Below are positions 9,254 through 18,231 of a stretch of DNA of 64,000 bases, in pieces (within the stretch, counting starts at the first letter, position 1; the number at the start of each line of letters is the position of its first letter). This stretch comes from Adhaeribacter aquaticus DSM 16391 (GTDB taxonomy: Bacteria > Bacteroidota > Bacteroidia > Cytophagales > Hymenobacteraceae), in NCBI RefSeq assembly GCF_000473365.1, contig NZ_KI421517.1, forward strand, positions 3,614,634 to 3,678,633. The letters are read 5' to 3'. Below the pieces are notes generated by a model. It was not told where the DNA came from. It saw only the letters and a list, made by a program, of their open reading frames with translations, and made no database searches. Made by a program: the position numbers and the translations under genes.

Positions 9254-9985
9254 TTAGGCTACTTTTTGTTCAACATCAGCGAAAATACGACCACAATGCT
9301 CGCAAACAATAATTTTCTTATGCGAAGCAATGTCTGATTGGCGTTGAGGCGGTACTGTATTAAAGCAACCACCACAAGCATCACGTTTTACGGCTACTAC
9401 GGCTAAACCATTACGTACGTTTTGACGAATCCGGGAATAAGCACTAAGTAAACGATCTTCAATTGCTTTAGAAGCTGCCTCGCGTTCTGCTAATAATTGT
9501 CTTTCTTCTTCTTCGCTTTCTGATACAATAACCTGTAGCTCACCATTTTTAGAGTCTAAATCTTTACGACGCTCTTCCAGCTTTTGCTTGGTGCCGGCAA
9601 TGTCGTTGTTTTTTTGCTCTATCTGATAATAAGCTTCTTTAATCTTTTTCTCAGAGATTTGTATTTCCAGCCGTTGCAGTTCTATTTCTTTAGTAATGGC
9701 ATCGTACTCGCGGTTATTTCTAACGTTCGATTGCTGGTCTTCGTATTTCCGGATCAGGTTTTCAGAATCCTTGATAGCTTGTTTGCGGGCAGCAATCGTG
9801 TCATTTAAGCCCTGAATCTCTTCGTCGAATTTGTTTACCCGTACTTCGTATCCGGCTATTTCATCTTCCAGATCCCGAACTTCTTCAGGTAAATCGCCCC
9901 GAACTCTTCTAATTTCATCAAGCTGAGAATCAATTTGCTGAAGCCGCATTAGGGCTTCCAGTTTGCTAGCAACGGTACTTTCCAT
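9254..9985 (-). CDS. Coiled-coil protein with C4 zinc ribbon (COG1579 type)
   Basis: This 243-residue cytoplasmic protein consists of a long antiparallel coiled coil (about 10-185, rich in Glu, Lys, Arg and Gln) ending in a treble-clef zinc ribbon. The zinc ligands are C204/C207 (CGGC) and C228/C231 (CEHC). This is the COG1579 family, which includes the chlamydial CdsZ; it is widespread in Bacteroidota and often annotated only as a zinc-ribbon domain protein. It lies 8 bases downstream of the Nif3-like gene and 0 bases before the TPR gene, so the three probably form one transcript. Nucleic-acid or chaperone roles have been suggested for relatives; here function is unassigned. Confidence 0.88.
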   Translation of the reverse strand: MESTVASKLEALMRLQQIDSQLDEIRRVRGDLPEEVRDLEDEIAGYEVRVNKFDEEIQGLNDTIAARKQAIKDSENLIRKYEDQQSNVRNNREYDAITKEIELQRLEIQISEKKIKEAYYQIEQKNNDIAGTKQKLEERRKDLDSKNGELQVIVSESEEEERQLLAEREAASKAIEDRLLSAYSRIRQNVRNGLAVVAVKRDACGGCFNTVPPQRQSDIASHKKIIVCEHCGRIFADVEQKVA

Positions 9986-9993
9986 GTAGTGCT

Positions 9994-11091
9994 TTAAGTG
10001 TATCTGACTGGATTGGTATTGACTTTGGATTTTAAGACTGCAAAATTAGAAAAATTTTTCAGAATAGTATCATAAAAAATTTCCTTTGTAAAAACTTCGC
10101 TTTCATAATGGCCAATATCTGCTATTACCAGCTTGCCTTCAGTCAGAAAGAAGTCATGATATTTTAAATCTGCTGTAATAAAAACATCCGCCTGCTGCCT
10201 CAGCGCTTCTTTTATTAAAAAGCTTCCGGCACCTCCGCAAACAGCCACTTTTTGTATAGGTTTATTTAAAAAATCTGTATGCCTGATTACATTCAGCTGC
10301 ATTTTATTTTTTAGATGTGAAATAAAAGCCGCCGCTTCTAAAGGTTCAGGTAATAAGCCAATCATGCCGGCACCAAGTTCCTGGTTTGTATTCTCTAACC
10401 GGTACACATCATAGGCAACTTCTTCGTAAGGGTGCGCTTTTAGAAGAGCCGCCACCACCTTGTCTTTCAGGTGCGCCGGAAAAATTACTTCCAAACGATC
10501 TTCATTTACATATTCCTGCTGATTTATGCCACCAATGTAAGGATTTGCGTTTTCGGAAGGCATGAAACTACCAGTGCCGGTTGCCCTAAAACTGCAGTTT
10601 TTATAATTTCCTATTTGTCCGGCACCGGCTTTATGTAAGGCTTGCAATATATTTTCTGTATCGGCAACCGGTGAAAAGGTAACTAGTTTAAGTAAATTAC
10701 CAGCTTTTTTTTCTAAAATATTCGTTTCTATTAGGCCAAGCTTTTCGGCTATTTTGGCATTAACGCCCGGTAAAACATTATCTAGATTCGTGTGGCAAGC
10801 ATAAATAGCTAAATTGTTTTGTATGGCTTTTATAATAACTTGTTCCACTTCATTGCGCCCGGTTAGTTGTTTTAGTGGACGAAAAATTACCGGATGATGC
10901 GCAACAATGAGGTTACAGTCATTTTCAAGGGCTTCGTTTAAAACAGCTAAGGTGCAATCCAGAGTTGCCAAAACACCGGTTACGTTCCACTCGGGGTCGC
11001 CGGTTTGTAAGCCGGAATTATCGTAACTTTCCTGGTAGGCAAGTGGCGCTAATTGCTGTAAAAAAGAGGTAATTTCTTTTATTTTAATCAT
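9994..11091 (-). CDS. Nif3-like dinuclear metal-centre protein
   Basis: This 365-residue protein belongs to the Nif3/YbgI/YqfO family, which forms toroidal hexamers with a two-metal site. Metal-ligand motifs are visible: AHHP (H65, H66), CHTNLD (H100, D104) and DIGHYESE near the C-terminus. The extra segment at about 125-240 (for example LKAHPYEEVAYDVYRLEN) is the PII/CutA-like insert found in the long YqfO form. Often described as GTP cyclohydrolase I type 2, that activity is not firmly established for the family. It heads the operon with the zinc-ribbon gene, a very common neighbour pair in Bacteroidota. Confidence 0.92.
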   Translation of the reverse strand: MIKIKEITSFLQQLAPLAYQESYDNSGLQTGDPEWNVTGVLATLDCTLAVLNEALENDCNLIVAHHPVIFRPLKQLTGRNEVEQVIIKAIQNNLAIYACHTNLDNVLPGVNAKIAEKLGLIETNILEKKAGNLLKLVTFSPVADTENILQALHKAGAGQIGNYKNCSFRATGTGSFMPSENANPYIGGINQQEYVNEDRLEVIFPAHLKDKVVAALLKAHPYEEVAYDVYRLENTNQELGAGMIGLLPEPLEAAAFISHLKNKMQLNVIRHTDFLNKPIQKVAVCGGAGSFLIKEALRQQADVFITADLKYHDFFLTEGKLVIADIGHYESEVFTKEIFYDTILKNFSNFAVLKSKVNTNPVRYT

Positions 11092-11141
11092 AGAATTAAG
11101 TTTACCTGCAGGTTAAATAATCGGATGCATAAAATTAATGC

Positions 11142-11149
11142 TAATTTTG
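11142..11149 (+). promoter_or_regulatory. Candidate -7 promoter element of lpxK
   Basis: TAATTTTG matches the TAnnTTTG consensus. It lies 18 bases upstream of the preferred lpxK start at 11168, in the 76-base gap between divergent genes. No clear -33 TTG was seen. Confidence 0.45.
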
Positions 11150-11167
11150 CTTTTGAAAGTATGCTGC

Positions 11168-12202
11168 ATGAATTTTCTAAAATACCCGTTGTTGCCTTTC
11201 TCTTTATTATATTCCGGGATAACTTGTACCCGCAATTGGTTATATGATGCGCAGGTGCTGGAATCTTCTTCTTTTCGGGTACCGGTAATTTGTATAGGAA
11301 ATTTAACTGTGGGCGGAACGGGCAAAACGCCTCATGTAGAGTACCTGGTACAGGTGCTGGCGAAAAAGCAAGTAGCTATTTTGAGCCGCGGGTACAAGCG
11401 GCAAACTACCGGCTTTGTTTTGGCCGATGAAACCGCAACTGCTGCCACCATTGGCGATGAGCCTTTTCAATACTATTTAAAATTTTTTGGGGTAACCGTA
11501 GCTGTATGTGAAGATCGGGTAAAAGGAATTAATAAACTTTTGCAAATAAAGCCCCATTTAGAGGTTGTTTTACTGGATGATGCTTACCAGCACCGGCCCG
11601 TTAAAGCTGGTTTAAATATACTAATAACAGATTATTACCGTTTGTTTTACCAGGATTATGTGCTGCCGGCTGGCCGATTACGTGAAAACAGGTTTGGGGC
11701 AAAACGGGCGGATGTCATTTTGGTAAGTAAATGTCCGGAAGGATTACCGGAAAAGGATCAAACAGAAATTACTAACCAGATAAAAAAGTATTGTAAGCCA
11801 GATACCCCCGTTTATTTTACCACTTACAGGTACTTAAAGCCAGTTGCTTTTGGTAAAGAGATAGGATTTACTAAGCAGATTGTGCTCATTACCGGCATCG
11901 CTCAGCCAGGTCCGTTGTTGCAGTACTTAAAAGAAAATGGGTTTGAGGTAGTTAAACATTTTAGTTTTCCTGATCACCATCGCTATAAACCTGAAGATTT
12001 AACAGAAATTATTAATTTTGCGGCCTTAAAAGCCCGGGATGGTTTATGTTTTTTAACAACGCAGAAAGATTGGACCAAATTAAATAGTCTAGAATTCAGA
12101 AACCAAGTTAAAGAACTACCATTCTTTTATTTGCCAATAAAAGTTGCATTTCTGGCAGGTCAGGAAGCTTTCAATGCTTTAATAACAAAAGAGGCTAATT
12201 AA
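11168..12202 (+). CDS. lpxK: Tetraacyldisaccharide 4'-kinase LpxK
   Basis: LpxK phosphorylates the 4' position of the lipid A disaccharide at the inner membrane, the sixth step of the Raetz pathway. The protein begins MNFLKYPLLPFSLLY, the usual membrane-associated N-terminal helix, followed by VPVICIGNLTVGGTGKTPH with the Walker A motif GGTGKT (49-54). VVLLDDAYQHR and the LPAGRLREN motif are also typical. The frame opens 30 bases earlier at 11138, but that start precedes the -7 element, and the family N-terminus fits the ATG at 11168. The gene is divergent from the Nif3 operon. Confidence 0.94.
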   Translation: MNFLKYPLLPFSLLYSGITCTRNWLYDAQVLESSSFRVPVICIGNLTVGGTGKTPHVEYLVQVLAKKQVAILSRGYKRQTTGFVLADETATAATIGDEPFQYYLKFFGVTVAVCEDRVKGINKLLQIKPHLEVVLLDDAYQHRPVKAGLNILITDYYRLFYQDYVLPAGRLRENRFGAKRADVILVSKCPEGLPEKDQTEITNQIKKYCKPDTPVYFTTYRYLKPVAFGKEIGFTKQIVLITGIAQPGPLLQYLKENGFEVVKHFSFPDHHRYKPEDLTEIINFAALKARDGLCFLTTQKDWTKLNSLEFRNQVKELPFFYLPIKVAFLAGQEAFNALITKEAN

Positions 12203-12225
12203 TTAGCCATATAATAATCAAACGC

Positions 12226-14091
12226 GTGAAGTACTTCCGTTTACTACTTTTATCTTTTGCTTTTCTTTTTGCCCAGGCTTCCTGGGCCCAAATTTTAAAT
12301 GATTCTACCCAAAGCATCTATGGTACCAAAACTACCCGGATTTTTCATGAAGGAGATTATCTAAGAGGCAATTATACTACCAGCCCCATCGATACGGCTT
12401 TAAATAACATGAACCGGACCCGGAACTGGTACGCAGATACTACCTTTCATCAGGATTTAGGAAATATAGGTACGGCTTCCCAACCTATTTTATACCGTTA
12501 TCCTCAACGAATAGGAGTCCGGCTGGGAAAAAATATTTTTGATCGGTATGTTCCGGACCCATCGCGGATAGATTATTTTGATACCAAATCGCCTTATTCT
12601 CATTTATTTTATGTGCAGGGTGCTGTTGGCGAAACAATTTTTGAAGCGAAACACGCCCGGAGTTATAAAAACCTGGCCACCTTTGGTTTTACGTATAGCC
12701 GCATTGGGGCCAATAAAAATATCGGATCAATAGGCCGGCGCGACCGCTTAATTGTTAGCCAAAATGTTTCTTTTTTTACCCATATCCAAAGTGCAAATAA
12801 CCGGTATCACTTGTTCTCCAACATTGCTAATTTTAACCACAAAGAAGCAGAAACCGGAGGAATTCTGGTTCCCGACATCCGAACGCCAGCCGATAGTGTT
12901 TTATCAATTGATAATCCGGCAGCCCGCCTAACTACTGCCGCTAACCACGAAAAACGCAGTAGCTTTCACCTGACCCAGTTTTTTAATGTAGCTAAAGAAT
13001 TTTTAAAAGTTTACCATACTTCTGACTACAGGCGGCAATGGAATAAATATTATGATACTAATTTAAGTAACAGTAACGCTATAGGTTTTATATACCCTTC
13101 CTTGGCCCGCGTAGATCCTACTGCTACCAATGATAAAACCATGTATAAGGAGTGGGAGCATACGGTGGGCATAACCGGAAACCATCCCTTATTTTTTTAT
13201 AAATTTTACGCCAAACGGCGGGATGCCAACATCCGGTTTCAGGTTGATTCTGCCCACATTGAGCGCGAAAGCCTTTACCGGAAATTTGGACAGAGCTTTA
13301 TTGGCGGCGAAACTCAGTTTAAATTAAAAGATATATTTAATGTAACGGCAACTGCAGAATACCAATTATTTAAGGATTATCTCGCAAATGTATCGGTAAG
13401 GGTTAAGTTTCTTACTGTTTCACAGAGCCGCAGCTCTTATTCGCCAACACTTATTCAGCAGTTTTACCGATCTAATCATTATAAATGGGATAGCAATTTT
13501 GAGAATATTATTGCGGACAGAACAGCTGCAGCCATTAACGTAAAGTTTTTTCATAATACCCTTAGAGGAGAGGTCGCCAGAATAAATTTACAAAACTATG
13601 TGATTTTTAATGAATCAAAGGTGCCCCAGCAATTAGGCGAACAGCAATCGTTTTATACGGCTCTGATGCATCATCACCTCAACATTAAGAATTTTCATTG
13701 GGATAATATTGTAAGTTATAATAAACGTACAGATGCCGCTTATATTCGTATTCCGACCTGGGTTGCTAATTCTAAGATATATTATCAGGGGTTCTTATTT
13801 AAAAAAGCTTTATTCGGTCAGGTTGGAGTAGAAGGCTATGCGGCTGATAGTTATCGGGCCGATGCTTTTAACCCGGTTACTCAAACATTTTTTCTACAAA
13901 ATAACTTCCTGGTAAAAACTTATCCGGTAATAGATTTATTTGTTACGGCCGATATTAAATCATTTAATATCTTTTTAAAAATGGCCAATGTAAATCAGGG
14001 TTATCCGGCAGAAGGCTATTTTACTACCCCTTATTATACTGCTTTACCCAGAAGTTTCGTATTTGGATTAAAATGGATGTTTTTCGATTAG
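12226..14091 (+). CDS. Putative outer-membrane porin
   Basis: This 621-residue protein starts at a GTG and has a Sec signal peptide (MKYFRLLLLSFAFLFAQASWAQ). The remainder is rich in alternating aromatic/polar strands, ends in the aromatic-rich strand RSFVFGLKWMFFD and has the general build of a Bacteroidota 'putative porin' beta barrel. It lacks a TonB box, plug or carboxypeptidase-like domain. It begins 23 bases after lpxK and is probably co-transcribed, which places two envelope genes together. Substrate is unknown. Confidence 0.75.
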   Translation: MKYFRLLLLSFAFLFAQASWAQILNDSTQSIYGTKTTRIFHEGDYLRGNYTTSPIDTALNNMNRTRNWYADTTFHQDLGNIGTASQPILYRYPQRIGVRLGKNIFDRYVPDPSRIDYFDTKSPYSHLFYVQGAVGETIFEAKHARSYKNLATFGFTYSRIGANKNIGSIGRRDRLIVSQNVSFFTHIQSANNRYHLFSNIANFNHKEAETGGILVPDIRTPADSVLSIDNPAARLTTAANHEKRSSFHLTQFFNVAKEFLKVYHTSDYRRQWNKYYDTNLSNSNAIGFIYPSLARVDPTATNDKTMYKEWEHTVGITGNHPLFFYKFYAKRRDANIRFQVDSAHIERESLYRKFGQSFIGGETQFKLKDIFNVTATAEYQLFKDYLANVSVRVKFLTVSQSRSSYSPTLIQQFYRSNHYKWDSNFENIIADRTAAAINVKFFHNTLRGEVARINLQNYVIFNESKVPQQLGEQQSFYTALMHHHLNIKNFHWDNIVSYNKRTDAAYIRIPTWVANSKIYYQGFLFKKALFGQVGVEGYAADSYRADAFNPVTQTFFLQNNFLVKTYPVIDLFVTADIKSFNIFLKMANVNQGYPAEGYFTTPYYTALPRSFVFGLKWMFFD

Positions 14092-14223
14092 ATACTAACT
14101 CGTAATTTAAATTTTTATAAGAACAAATAGAGAATACAGGTGTATTAATAATTAGTTTTTATGTTAAAAGTGCCCAATCATCCAGACCAAGTCAACTTGT
14201 AAAATTCAATTTTCTACTGAACC

Positions 14224-14832
14224 GTGTCAGAACAGAATTTAAATAAGACCATCCTTAAATTAAAGCTACCAACCGATCCGCGCTGGGTAAATATTGCTGA
14301 AAAAAATATTGAAGATATCTTGGTTGATCATGCTTATTGTGAGCAGAAAGCAGCGACCTCTGGTATTTCGTTAATTGTAAAATATCCGGACAAAGAGAAG
14401 TTAGTTGAGGAAATGACGGCTTTGGTGGCAGAAGAGTGGGGGCACTTTGAGCGGGTATTGGAAGAATTAAAAAAGCGGGGGTTTAGTTTGGGGCGAAACC
14501 GGCCTGATGAGTACGTGGTGCAACTATCCAAACATATTAGGAAGGGCGATAAGCGGGAACGTCAGTTAATGGACCATTTATTGATAAATGCGTTAATTGA
14601 AGCACGTAGTTGCGAGCGTTTTAAATTACTTTGGAAAAATATTCAGGACGAAGGGTTGCAAAAGTTTTACTATGAGCTGATGGTGTCGGAAGCAGGTCAT
14701 TTTGTGAGTTTCGTGAAGTTAGCCAAAGAATATATGCCTGTCGAAGTGGTAGATGCTCGTTTACAGGAACTGTTGAAGATAGAAGCCGATATTATAGCTA
14801 ACTTAGAACACCGTCCGGATAGGATGCACTAA
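14224..14832 (+). CDS. miaE: tRNA-(ms2io6A)-hydroxylase MiaE
   Basis: MiaE is a non-haem diiron monooxygenase that hydroxylates ms2i6A37 in tRNA, the step after MiaB. The 202-residue protein starts at GTG. Its ferritin-like fold is marked by two ExxH motifs: EEWGHFERVL (E71, H74) and SEAGHFVSF (E156, H159), with additional carboxylates in YCEQKAA and EARSCERF. Length and motif spacing fit the family. It converges on the next gene, with a shared bidirectional terminator between them. Its presence with miaB in the same window means this strain can probably make the hydroxylated ms2io6A nucleoside. Confidence 0.9.
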   Translation: MSEQNLNKTILKLKLPTDPRWVNIAEKNIEDILVDHAYCEQKAATSGISLIVKYPDKEKLVEEMTALVAEEWGHFERVLEELKKRGFSLGRNRPDEYVVQLSKHIRKGDKRERQLMDHLLINALIEARSCERFKLLWKNIQDEGLQKFYYELMVSEAGHFVSFVKLAKEYMPVEVVDARLQELLKIEADIIANLEHRPDRMH

Positions 14833-14854
14833 CTTTAAGTTAATAAGTTTTAAC

Positions 14855-14896
14855 AAAAAAGGAAGGATTTACTTAATAGTAAATCCTTCCTTTTTT
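14855..14896. terminator. Bidirectional intrinsic terminator
   Basis: A perfect 19-bp stem (14855-14873 with 14878-14896) and a TAAT loop, with A6 on one side and T6 on the other, lies between the convergent genes miaE and the secreted protein at 14922. It can serve both strands. Confidence 0.9.
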
Positions 14897-14921
14897 GCAC
14901 TTAAATAAAAGCTGCTAGTTA

Positions 14922-16187
14922 TTAGGTCTTTTGTTTCTTTTTCTTGGCTGCCGGGAACAATATATTATTCAGAATTAATCGGTAGCCCGGTGAATTAGGG
15001 TGTAAAGCCAAATCAGTTGGCTCTTCATCTACCATGTGTTGATAATCTTCGGGATCATGGCCTCCGTAAAAGGTCCAGGTGCCTTTACCTAAGGTGCCGT
15101 GCATATACCTTACTTCGTTGGCCGCTTTTGTTTCGCCCATCACAATAACATCCGATTTTATTAGTGGTTTTTTAAAGGCTGTGGTTTGGCCCATAAATCC
15201 TTTAACCGTTTTATTGTGGTTTTGGGTTAACATAGTGGGAATAGGATCCCATTTAGCTGAAAATGTAAAAAGCTGAAAAAAGTCATTTTCCGGCGTTATG
15301 TTACGTTCAAAGGTTTGGTTATCGATACTGGAAAATTCAATTTCGTAGGGGTTGCGACTTAGTTTAAAATCTTTAAAGGCTAAGGTTTTGCTGTAATCCA
15401 GTTTTTGCTGCGCCTGAGGGTCCATGCCATCTCCATCAAAAATGGCATCTACAATATCTACTCCCTGTGCTGCCAAAGCTATATCAAAGGTGTCGGTAGC
15501 ATTGCACATGGCAAACATAAATCCACCTCCGGCACAAAACTCCTTCATTTTTTGTACCACAGTAGCTTTTAGTTGGGTAACCTTGGTAAAGCCAAATTTT
15601 TTAGCCACAGCTTCCGCTTCTTTTACCTGAGCTATGTACCAGGGCGCGTTTCGGTAATGTATGTAAAACTTGCCATATTGGCCGGTAAAATCCTCATGAT
15701 GCAAATGGAGCCAGTCATATTTAGGCAAATCACCATTCATTACTTCTTCATCAAAAATTACGTCATAGGGTATTTCGGCATAAGTGAGCACCAGCGTTAC
15801 GGCATCGTCCCAGGGTTGTTTGGCTTTTGGGGAGTATACAGCTATTTTCGGTAATTTCTCCAGCTTCATTATATCCATATTGGCATCCGGATTACTAATC
15901 TGGGAAAGGATACCTGAATATTGCGCATCTGAAATGACACTATAACTTATACCTCGAACCACCATTTCATTCTCAAGTTTGGCGTTATGCTGAAAAGCAA
16001 AGGTTCCTCCTCTGTAATTCAGAAGCCAGTCTACCTCAACCTGGTTTTTTATGGCCAGATAGGCCACTCCATAAGCTTTTAAATGGTCTTTCTGGGACTC
16101 ATCCATGGGTATAATTATTTCTGATGCCATTAATTTTACTGACAACAGAGAAAATATGATCAGGGTAAGTAAAGTTCGGATATGCAT
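14922..16187 (-). CDS. Secreted protein of unknown function (often named 'asparagine synthetase B')
   Basis: This 421-residue protein has a clear Sec signal (MHIRTLLTLIIFSLLSVKLMAS) and is predicted periplasmic. Homologues in Bacteroidota are frequently labelled asparagine synthetase B, but the N-terminal catalytic Cys2 of class II glutaminases and the PP-loop SGGxDS motif of that enzyme are both absent. What is seen is a Rossmann-like region (KIAVYSPKAKQPWDDAVTLVLTYAEIPYDV), then HLHHEDFTGQYGKF, and a conserved-looking GGGFMFAMCNATDTFD segment resembling a class I amidotransferase-like fold around its nucleophile turn. The gene stands alone, convergent with miaE. Function is unknown. Confidence 0.8.
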   Translation of the reverse strand: MHIRTLLTLIIFSLLSVKLMASEIIIPMDESQKDHLKAYGVAYLAIKNQVEVDWLLNYRGGTFAFQHNAKLENEMVVRGISYSVISDAQYSGILSQISNPDANMDIMKLEKLPKIAVYSPKAKQPWDDAVTLVLTYAEIPYDVIFDEEVMNGDLPKYDWLHLHHEDFTGQYGKFYIHYRNAPWYIAQVKEAEAVAKKFGFTKVTQLKATVVQKMKEFCAGGGFMFAMCNATDTFDIALAAQGVDIVDAIFDGDGMDPQAQQKLDYSKTLAFKDFKLSRNPYEIEFSSIDNQTFERNITPENDFFQLFTFSAKWDPIPTMLTQNHNKTVKGFMGQTTAFKKPLIKSDVIVMGETKAANEVRYMHGTLGKGTWTFYGGHDPEDYQHMVDEEPTDLALHPNSPGYRLILNNILFPAAKKKKQKT

Positions 16188-16290
16188 ACTATCAAGCTGG
16201 GAGGCTAATTAAACAAACTTTTAAAATGATTCAGAATTACAAAATAAGATTCTACCTTTAACCAGCTGAACCTTGGGTTCTTATAACGGA

Positions 16291-16298
16291 TACTTTTG
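16291..16298 (+). promoter_or_regulatory. Candidate -7 element upstream of the FtsX-type permease
   Basis: TACTTTTG matches TAnnTTTG and has TTG at 16273-16275, a 15-base spacer that is slightly short. The permease ATG lies 50 bases further on. Confidence 0.4.
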
Positions 16299-16347
16299 CG
16301 TTAGGTATATAACTTGTTTTAGATAAGTATATAATTTGCTTTAATTT

Positions 16348-17586
16348 ATGATTTTAGTTGAAAATATAAAAGAAGGTCTGCGGTCGATTCAAAGTAATTT
16401 ACTCAGGACAATTCTTACTGCTTTGATTGTTTCCATTGGCATTATGTCGCTGGTAGGTATTCTAACAGCCGTCGAAAGTATAAAATATTCTATAAACCAA
16501 ACTTTTTCCAGTTTTGGCGCTAATTCTTTTGATATAGCAGCCAAGGGCCACGGAAACCGGTACCGCCGTGGCGGAAGAGCAGAAAAAATTCACCCACCCA
16601 TTACGTACCTCCAGGCAAGAAAGTATAAAGACCTGACAGGTGAGCATATGCGGGTAAGTGTAAGTGCGAATATTGGCGGTGCCGCGGTTATTAAATATGC
16701 TAATGTTAAAACTAACCCCAATATTAATATTACTGCCGGAGATGAAAATTATCTGATTAACGCTAATTACAATGTGGTGGTGGGCCGACCTTTTTCTGCT
16801 TTAGAACATAAAACAGGAGCAAGTGTGGCAATTTTGGGACATGAAGTAGCAGAAAAATTGTTCGCTAATCTAAACCCTATATACAAAAATATATATTTTT
16901 TAGGAAAGCGGTATAAAGTGGTAGGTAAGTTAGAAAAAAGCGGTAGCAATATGCGGGGGGGAGGGGCCGACCGAATGGTACTCATTCCGTTGGAAACCGG
17001 TAACCAGTTGCCCCGATACGAAGCTTTGACTTATGACATAAAAACGACCATTCTGAATAATAACAATATAAATTACGCCATGGCAGAAGCTACCGGCACT
17101 ATGCGAAAAGTTCGGCAAGATAAACTTGGGAAGCCGGAGTCCTTTGAGATTAAACGCAGCGATTCCATGCTAAAGTCTTTAAATGATATTTCCGGTTACT
17201 TAAAAATAGGCGGAACTTTAGTTGGGTTTATTACTTTATTGGGTGCTTCTATTGGCTTAATGAATATTATGATGGTATCGGTTACGGAGCGGACCCGGGA
17301 AATAGGAGTAAGAAAGGCTCTGGGAGCAACCAAAAAACAAATTAGGCAACAATTTATTATTGAAGCTATTGTGGTTTGTATCCTTGGTGGGGTGGTAGGT
17401 GTGGTATTAGGAGTAATAATGGGTAATGGAATTGCTAGACTAATAGGTCAGGGAGCCTTTTTTATTCCCTGGTTCTGGATTTTTATAGGGTTAGTAGTAT
17501 GCATTGCCGTAGGCCTTATTTCCGGATTTTACCCGGCTTACAAAGCCTCAAAATTAGACCCTATCGAGTCGTTGCGTTACGAATAA
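16348..17586 (+). CDS. ABC transporter permease (MacB/FtsX family)
   Basis: This 412-residue inner-membrane protein has the MacB/FtsX layout: one N-terminal helix (about 18-42), a large periplasmic domain (about 50-275) and three C-terminal helices in the FtsX domain ([21 protein letters not shown] onward). The signature [19 protein letters not shown] and the ending [18 protein letters not shown] are diagnostic. Relatives move lipoproteins, peptides or drugs by mechanotransmission. No ATPase or membrane-fusion gene is adjacent, so its partner must be encoded elsewhere. It stands alone between divergent and co-directional genes. Confidence 0.92.
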   Translation: MILVENIKEGLRSIQSNLLRTILTALIVSIGIMSLVGILTAVESIKYSINQTFSSFGANSFDIAAKGHGNRYRRGGRAEKIHPPITYLQARKYKDLTGEHMRVSVSANIGGAAVIKYANVKTNPNINITAGDENYLINANYNVVVGRPFSALEHKTGASVAILGHEVAEKLFANLNPIYKNIYFLGKRYKVVGKLEKSGSNMRGGGADRMVLIPLETGNQLPRYEALTYDIKTTILNNNNINYAMAEATGTMRKVRQDKLGKPESFEIKRSDSMLKSLNDISGYLKIGGTLVGFITLLGASIGLMNIMMVSVTERTREIGVRKALGATKKQIRQQFIIEAIVVCILGGVVGVVLGVIMGNGIARLIGQGAFFIPWFWIFIGLVVCIAVGLISGFYPAYKASKLDPIESLRYE

Positions 17587-17773
17587 ACATTAGCTTCACT
17601 TTAGCATGGACTGGTAAAGTTTTGTAATACCAGTTAACCTTATACCTATTATTAAAAAAAGTATATTAATTAATAATATTATATATAAAACCAAATACAT
17701 ACCTTGCCTCAGGAGTACAGGCAAAATAGGCCTGTTCTATGTATTAGCTACTAATTAACTATTAAATGAAAAT

Positions 17774-18226
17774 ATGTTAGAATTATTTGAAAATCCTGGT
17801 GTGGTTTGGTTTACGGTAGGGTTGATTTTTCTTCTGGCAGAACTGGCCCTTCCGGGCCTGATTATAATCTTCTTTGGGGTAGGTGCCTGGATAACGGCAC
17901 TGGTAACTGTTGTATTTGGCTTATCTTTCAATGTACAATTAGTAGTATTTATAGTAGCCTCTATTATCAGTTTATTTTTTCTGAGAAGATTTATCCTTAA
18001 TAAGAAGCGGAATCAGCCGCAGGCGGGGAAAGAACTAGTAGATGAGTTTATTGGCCACTCCTGCCTGGTAGTGCAAGATATATTGCCTGGTCCGTTTGGC
18101 GGAAAGGTTAGTTTCAGGGGTACCACCTGGAATGCCCAGGCCAACGAGGCCATAGGGAGCGGCATTACAGTTAGAATTGTCTCCAAAGAAAGTATTGTTT
18201 TATTTGTTGAACCTATTAGCGCCTGA
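17774..18226 (+). CDS. NfeD-like membrane protein
   Basis: This short NfeD protein of 150 residues has two or three hydrophobic helices (about 12-70, with VGLIFLLAELALPGLIIIFFGVGAW) and a C-terminal OB-fold domain (about 85-150, with GKVSFRGTTWNAQANEAIGSGITVRIV). NfeD proteins partner with SPFH/stomatin-like proteins in membrane microdomains. The SPFH gene follows after 5 bases, confirming the usual NfeD-SPFH pair. The short form lacks the ClpP-like protease domain. Confidence 0.9.
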   Translation: MLELFENPGVVWFTVGLIFLLAELALPGLIIIFFGVGAWITALVTVVFGLSFNVQLVVFIVASIISLFFLRRFILNKKRNQPQAGKELVDEFIGHSCLVVQDILPGPFGGKVSFRGTTWNAQANEAIGSGITVRIVSKESIVLFVEPISA

Positions 18227-18231
18227 TAATC

